The notes under the pieces were generated by a model. The model was not told the origin of the DNA. It made no database searches and saw nothing but the letters and a program-made list of their open reading frames with translations. A stretch of 6,678 bases of DNA from JAGGYK01 sp034716155 (GTDB lineage Bacteria; Desulfobacterota; Desulfomonilia; UBA1062): NCBI GenBank assembly GCA_034716155.1, contig JAYEFR010000275.1, positions 1-6,678 of the forward strand. Reading direction: 5' to 3'. Position numbers and translations under genes: made by a program. This document shows positions 5,001-6,678 of the stretch, piece after piece; position 1 is the first letter of the stretch, and every line of letters starts with the position of its first letter.

Positions 5001-6678
5001 TTAGAGAACCTGGAGGATCAGACCATATCTGATGGATTGGAGATTATAGTGGTTGATGCTGCATCCCCCCAGGATGAGGGTAAAATTGTAAAGGAATTTC
5101 AGAAACGCTACCCAAATATTACATATATCCGAACAAGGAATCGGATCGGTGTTTATACTGCATGGAACATCGCGGTAAAAGCATCTTCGGGTAAGTACTG
5201 TATGAGTGTGAGTACAAACGACCACCTCAGGAGAGATGCTTGTGGGATCCTAGCTCAGAGTCTTGATGAAAATCCGGCTTGTATGCTGGTCTATGGAGAT
5301 ACGTATTTAACACATAATCCTCATGAGACATTTCAGAAAAATAGCTATTATGACGTATACCAATGGCCAAGATATTCTTTTGAAGATTTGCTACAAAACT
5401 GTCTGGTTGGACCACACCCTATGTGGCGTAAATCCGTACACGAAAAAATAGGATACTTTGATGAGAGGTATGTAGCTGATGGGGACCAGGAATTTTGGCT
5501 TCGTATTGGAGAGCAGTACTCACTTCTCCATGTACCAGAATTCATTGGTTTGCAGTGGATAACTCCAGATTCCCTCTCTCATAGGGGAAAGACGCCACTT
5601 CTTGAGGTAGCCCAAATTCAGGCAAAATACCAGAAAAAATATCTTGAAAGGAAAGAGAGTGCCCAAGACGAGAGGGTTAAGTGCTCCATCATCATCCCTG
5701 CCTTCAACCAGGCAGAGTACACAAAACAATGCCTTGAAGCGCTTATAGAAAATACGCCGGACGACCTCTACGAGATGATCATTGTGGATAACGGCTCAAC
5801 CGACGGGACAAAAGAGTTTCTTAAATGTCTTGAAGGGGACGTAAAGATCATAACAAATAAGGAGAACCTTGGTTTTGCAAAGGCCTGCAACCAGGGGGTA
5901 GAGGTAGCGTCCAGCAGGTACCTGGTCTTCTTGAACAATGACACCTTGCCACAAAAGGGTTGGCTTGAAGAGTTGATAAAGGTCGCAGATGGCAACGAGG
6001 ACATAGCTATAGTCGGGAGTAAGCTGCTGTTCCCTGACGGAACCATCCAGCACGCAGGCGTTGTAATAGCTGAAAGCAGGTTAGGGTATCACATCTACAG
6101 GGGGCGGCCCGGCGATTTCCCCCCGGCAAACAAGCCGAGGGATTTTCAGGTAGTAACAGCTGCCTGTATGCTTATAGAGAAGGATATATTCTTTGATGTG
6201 GGTTCTTTTGATGAAAGCTATGTTAATGGCTGCGAGGATATAGATCTCTGCTTCAAGGCAAGAGAGCTTGGCAAGAGGGTTTTCTACTGCCCAAGGAGTG
6301 TCTTGACACACTTTGAAGGAAAGACAGAGGGCAGGGAAGACAGGATGGATCACAATAGAAAACTTCTACTTGAGAGATGGGGGAATAAGGTTGAACCTGA
6401 TCATGAAAGATTTCTTGTTGAGGACGGCTTCAGGCTGGAAGAAAGGAATGGGGGAAAATGCTGGGTCTATCATGAAGGATTCGTACAAAAAAAACTGAGC
6501 ATCGTTATCGTTACCTACAATTCTATGGATTACATCCAGCAGTGCCTAAGGAGCATAGAGACGCAGACGCTTGTACCCTCCTATGAGGTGATCATCATCG
6601 ACAACAACTCCAGGGATGGGACTCAGGATTTTCTCAAGGGGCTAAAGAATGCACAAGTTATCCTCAACGATGAGAATA
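1095..6678 (+). CDS. Giant multidomain glycan enzyme: radical SAM/SPASM - pyruvyl transferase - GT4 - TPR - GT2 - GT2 - GT2 (3' partial)
   Basis: One reading frame runs from the ATG at 1095 to the window edge, at least 1,861 codons, with no stop; the last upstream in-frame stop is TGA at 1065-1067. The ATG at 1095 is the only start after that stop and before the conserved N-terminal strand. GAAGAG at 1083-1088 is a weak ribosome binding site. Domains by residue: radical SAM 1 to about 215 and SPASM about 250-315; pyruvyl transferase about 362-692; GT4 about 715-1139; TPR about 1156-1257; GT2 about 1284-1522; RfbF-like GT2 about 1528-1760; third GT2 from about 1799. No signal peptide or membrane helix is seen, so it is probably a cytoplasmic, possibly membrane-associated, assembly enzyme for a surface polysaccharide or protein-linked glycan. 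Ten Ns at 3752-3761 fall inside the GT4 domain, but the frame and the domain continue across them. The sugar substrates cannot be deduced. The alternative, separate genes wrongly joined by assembly, is discussed under the gap. Confidence 0.9.
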   Translation, partial: MNSSIIKPRTLNFMVNDVCNSRCKMCRVWQQKREKEITPEELSSVLSDSLFSSLMYVGVSGGEPTLRKDLPEIFRVIADKDGIKGTGLITNALAAEHVIKQVTKCNEVCMEANLPFNVMVSLDGIGKVHDTVRGQKRAFENALRVIFHIRDNTNIALSIGCTVIKQNVWHLDEVLDFCKREKVLGRFRIAEFINRLYNKDQKACIRNFNDDERYQIALFFSKLELSYETSPHIKQTYRNIRQMIFDEKPRESGCPYQSEAVGLDSKGNLLFCSPKSPILGSCLERSAKIIYDENKALRESIIQRYCSDCIHDYHAAPSKKSLEEHAQEEFLKNYMSVRQSIINSTKLPSALPEPLDWSKFKRPLIVGWYGTETVGDKAIISDIIQRLKNANPQIQITIASLYPFVTSRTLYEIGAEDIRIVKTYSIEYIEACRSADAIVMGGGPLMGMEPLGFVLTAFSEARKANIPCIIEGCGIGPLIADEHILAVKEILRLSTQIRVRDKASLSWVTENTGRIDAICTGDPATSFVEGWKKETLHDQTIHDEEYFACFLREITFEYANGMSSTDFLAFRERFEKELGEMVCNIREKTGLKPLLMPMHTFVVGQDDRDFARRFAKTYLQEGGYKIGNKVYSLQDILSVMNRSKFNLCMRFHSVLFAEKLDVPFVAVDYTGGGKIKGFLKDQKKLEFMFDRSDISNKNWRQKTDAILLRHNLRSMNVVHLCMQDFGGAGKAAYRLHKGLQAIGVDSTMLVLNKRSGDPSVKVLPNDYSIGMTGCLNVSAYNSPVRNQQAGRWHKLMSEYSNRPAGLEMFTDAVSDVRLDRVREIQEADIINLHWVAGQLDCPSAPLAIGGKPIIWTLHDMNPFTGGCHYAGDCKKYIKGCGACPQXXXXENDLSHHVWKQKYDAYKSLNINIVTPSRWLGQCASESKLFSRFPVNVVPNGFPIDIFRPYPKEEVRKALNVPESAKVILFGADSVVNERKGFRYLLEALNKLSLKNEQKNIIVTFGNLPGGVKITSKYPIFNLGSIADENQLARIYSAADVFVLPSLEDNLPNTVVEAMACGVPVVAFDIGGIPDMIEHKKAGYLVKPKDIAGLIEGIDWIISSYDSGTNLSKQCREKVVKKYALEVQAKAYKDLYKRTLQDHSFWIENIQAKARGLNQQGEGLFKNGDVESALSAFTKVIEINPNFATAHNNLGVLYWQTGEVQKAVEHFVKAMEIDPNNRDTILNIGDLFKSVEKFDDARNNYLSYLSRNLEDEDVTLAWEEFKDKEEDKEIVEIIKAESKGYFVSAIVSTYNSDEFMRECLENLEDQTISDGLEIIVVDAASPQDEGKIVKEFQKRYPNITYIRTRNRIGVYTAWNIAVKASSGKYCMSVSTNDHLRRDACGILAQSLDENPACMLVYGDTYLTHNPHETFQKNSYYDVYQWPRYSFEDLLQNCLVGPHPMWRKSVHEKIGYFDERYVADGDQEFWLRIGEQYSLLHVPEFIGLQWITPDSLSHRGKTPLLEVAQIQAKYQKKYLERKESAQDERVKCSIIIPAFNQAEYTKQCLEALIENTPDDLYEMIIVDNGSTDGTKEFLKCLEGDVKIITNKENLGFAKACNQGVEVASSRYLVFLNNDTLPQKGWLEELIKVADGNEDIAIVGSKLLFPDGTIQHAGVVIAESRLGYHIYRGRPGDFPPANKPRDFQVVTAACMLIEKDIFFDVGSFDESYVNGCEDIDLCFKARELGKRVFYCPRSVLTHFEGKTEGREDRMDHNRKLLLERWGNKVEPDHERFLVEDGFRLEERNGGKCWVYHEGFVQKKLSIVIVTYNSMDYIQQCLRSIETQTLVPSYEVIIIDNNSRDGTQDFLKGLKNAQVILNDEN
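2178..3170 (+). other. Domain 2: polysaccharide pyruvyl transferase (CsaB-like)
   Basis: Residues about 362-692. This family transfers pyruvate from phosphoenolpyruvate to a sugar as a ketal (for example CsaB, which modifies the cell-wall polymer that anchors S-layers), or acts as a related GT-B-fold transferase. Seen: an N-terminal glycine motif, GWYGTETVGD at 367-376; the MGGGPLMG loop at 440-447; and the C-terminal MRFHSVLFA at 649-657, the R-x-H motif typical of the family, followed by a buried strand and YTGGGK. At about 330 residues the domain is full length. The usual N-x-GDE of the first motif reads TVGDK here. A charged linker of about 45 residues separates it from the SPASM cysteines. 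Confidence 0.85.
3237..4511 (+). other. Domain 3: GT4 (GT-B fold) glycosyltransferase with four-cysteine insertion
   Basis: Residues about 715-1139. The module opens with MNVVHLC at 715-721, then DFGGAGKAAYRLHKGL, which reads like the native start of a stand-alone WcaC-like glycosyltransferase and marks a fusion joint. Residues 855-860 are WTLHDM, followed by cysteines 867, 873, 880 and 883 (C-x5-C-x6-C-x2-C). After the N run come TPSRWL, VVPNGFP, and the C-terminal donor-site region LPSLEDNLPNTVVEAMACG with acidic residues E1047 and E1056, then FDIGGIPDMI. This is a retaining nucleotide-sugar transferase by family; donor and acceptor are unknown. The extent of the domain matches the family if the gap is close to its stated length. 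Confidence 0.92.
3752..3761. other. Assembly gap (10 Ns) inside the GT4 domain
   Basis: Ten undetermined bases cover the third base of codon 886 and codons 887-889. The frame is the same on both sides. The flanks read CPQ(L or F) before the gap and ENDLSHHVW after it. In related GT4 proteins a CPQL motif is followed within a few residues by a DLS-type motif, so a true gap near 10 bases is plausible. A much larger true gap cannot be excluded from the sequence. Confidence 0.97.
4560..4865 (+). other. Domain 4: TPR repeats (two clear, one degenerate)
   Basis: Residues 1156-1189 and 1190-1223 are two adjacent 34-residue repeats. Each has the TPR pattern G-x2-L/Y, then G-D/E-V, A at the helix B position, and an I-N/D-P-N ending (EINPNFA and EIDPNNR). 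A third, weaker repeat follows at about 1224-1257 (LNIGDLF, FDDARNNY). A highly charged linker at about 1252-1280 then leads into the first GT2. TPRs mediate protein binding, and in some glycosyltransferases they bind the protein acceptor. Here they could position an acceptor or partner between the GT4 and GT2 modules. Confidence 0.9.
4944..5660 (+). other. Domain 5: GT2 family (GT-A fold) glycosyltransferase, first copy
   Basis: Residues about 1284-1522. The entry strand and loop are VSAIVSTYNS (1286-1295), followed by the nucleotide-binding strand IIVVDAASPQD. An N-RIGVYTAWN segment corresponds to the usual N-x-G-x-A-x-A-x-N helix. The metal-site position reads STNDHLRRD (N1375-D1376-H1377), not a full D-x-D. 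The catalytic-base region is ADGDQEFWLRIG (DQEFW at 1464-1468). These patterns fit WcaE/WcaA-like GT2 enzymes that add sugars to surface glycans. The acceptor and sugar are unknown. The single aspartate at the metal site is worth testing. Confidence 0.88.
5676..6374 (+). other. Domain 6: GT2 family glycosyltransferase, RfbF/rhamnosyltransferase-like
   Basis: Residues about 1528-1760. All family landmarks are present: SIIIPAFNQ after 1528; VDNGSTDGT at 1564-1572; ENLGFAKACNQG; the metal-binding LNNDT at 1613-1617; GSKLLFPDGTIQHAG; GSFDESY; the catalytic-base motif CEDIDLCFKARELG (E1714, D1715, D1717); and THFEGKT with H1739. This layout is typical of RfbF/WbbL-like rhamnosyltransferases and related GT2 proteins, but the sugar is not proven. 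The module appears complete and catalytically intact. Its DNA is GC-richer than the modules upstream. Confidence 0.92.
6489..6678 (+). other. Domain 7: third GT2 glycosyltransferase, N-terminal part only
   Basis: From residue about 1799 a new GT2 module begins: LSIVIVTYNSMDYIQQCL, then a YEVIIIDNNSRDGT strand and loop (D1836), then the next strand VILNDEN, where the window ends. The part seen matches the first nucleotide-binding half of a GT2 domain. The metal site and catalytic base lie beyond the edge, so activity cannot be judged. Further modules may follow. Confidence 0.9.

Noticed and set aside
2246..6353. Other minus-strand open frames opposite the pyruvyl transferase, GT4 and GT2 modules
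   Set aside because: All are 110 codons or shorter, lie within strongly conserved plus-strand coding sequence and have no family similarity that I can see.

Overview
The window looks like a piece of a draft or metagenome-assembled bacterial scaffold: it contains a run of 10 Ns and is cut at its right edge. It carries one small mobile-element gene followed by one exceptionally long surface-glycan gene. The organism cannot be named. AT-leaning codon use, an RAYT-type transposase with a DnaA-like tail, a radical SAM/SPASM enzyme and very long glycosyltransferase fusions would fit an uncultured, probably anaerobic lineage (deep-branching Gram-negative or candidate phylum), but that is inference.

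Layout. Positions 1-81 hold a promoter and ribosome binding site for the first gene. Positions 82-1059 (+) encode a 325-aa HUH (Y1) transposase of the IS200/REP-associated type, with a C-terminal helix-turn-helix region resembling DnaA domain IV. The last codons of this gene and the following bases (1038-1072) can fold into a bulged hairpin that may be the right end of the element. From 1095 to the window edge (6678) a single + strand reading frame stays open for at least 1,861 codons with no in-frame stop and no good internal gene boundary. It is interrupted only by the N run at 3752-3761, across which the frame is kept.

Read in order, the long protein contains: a radical SAM domain with a SPASM-type cysteine cluster; a polysaccharide pyruvyl transferase (CsaB-like) domain; a GT4 (GT-B) glycosyltransferase with a four-cysteine insertion; about three TPR repeats; a GT2 (GT-A) glycosyltransferase; a second GT2 of the RfbF-like rhamnosyltransferase type; and the start of a third GT2. 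No signal peptide or membrane segment is visible, so it is probably cytoplasmic. The likely role is assembly and modification (glycosyl transfer, pyruvyl ketal addition, radical chemistry) of a surface polysaccharide or glycoprotein glycan, with several normally separate enzymes joined in one chain. The right-hand part (from about 5650) is visibly GC-richer than the left, which hints at a mosaic origin.

No tRNA, rRNA, CRISPR array or convincing terminator was seen. All sizeable open frames on the minus strand lie opposite the two real genes and encode nothing recognisable.
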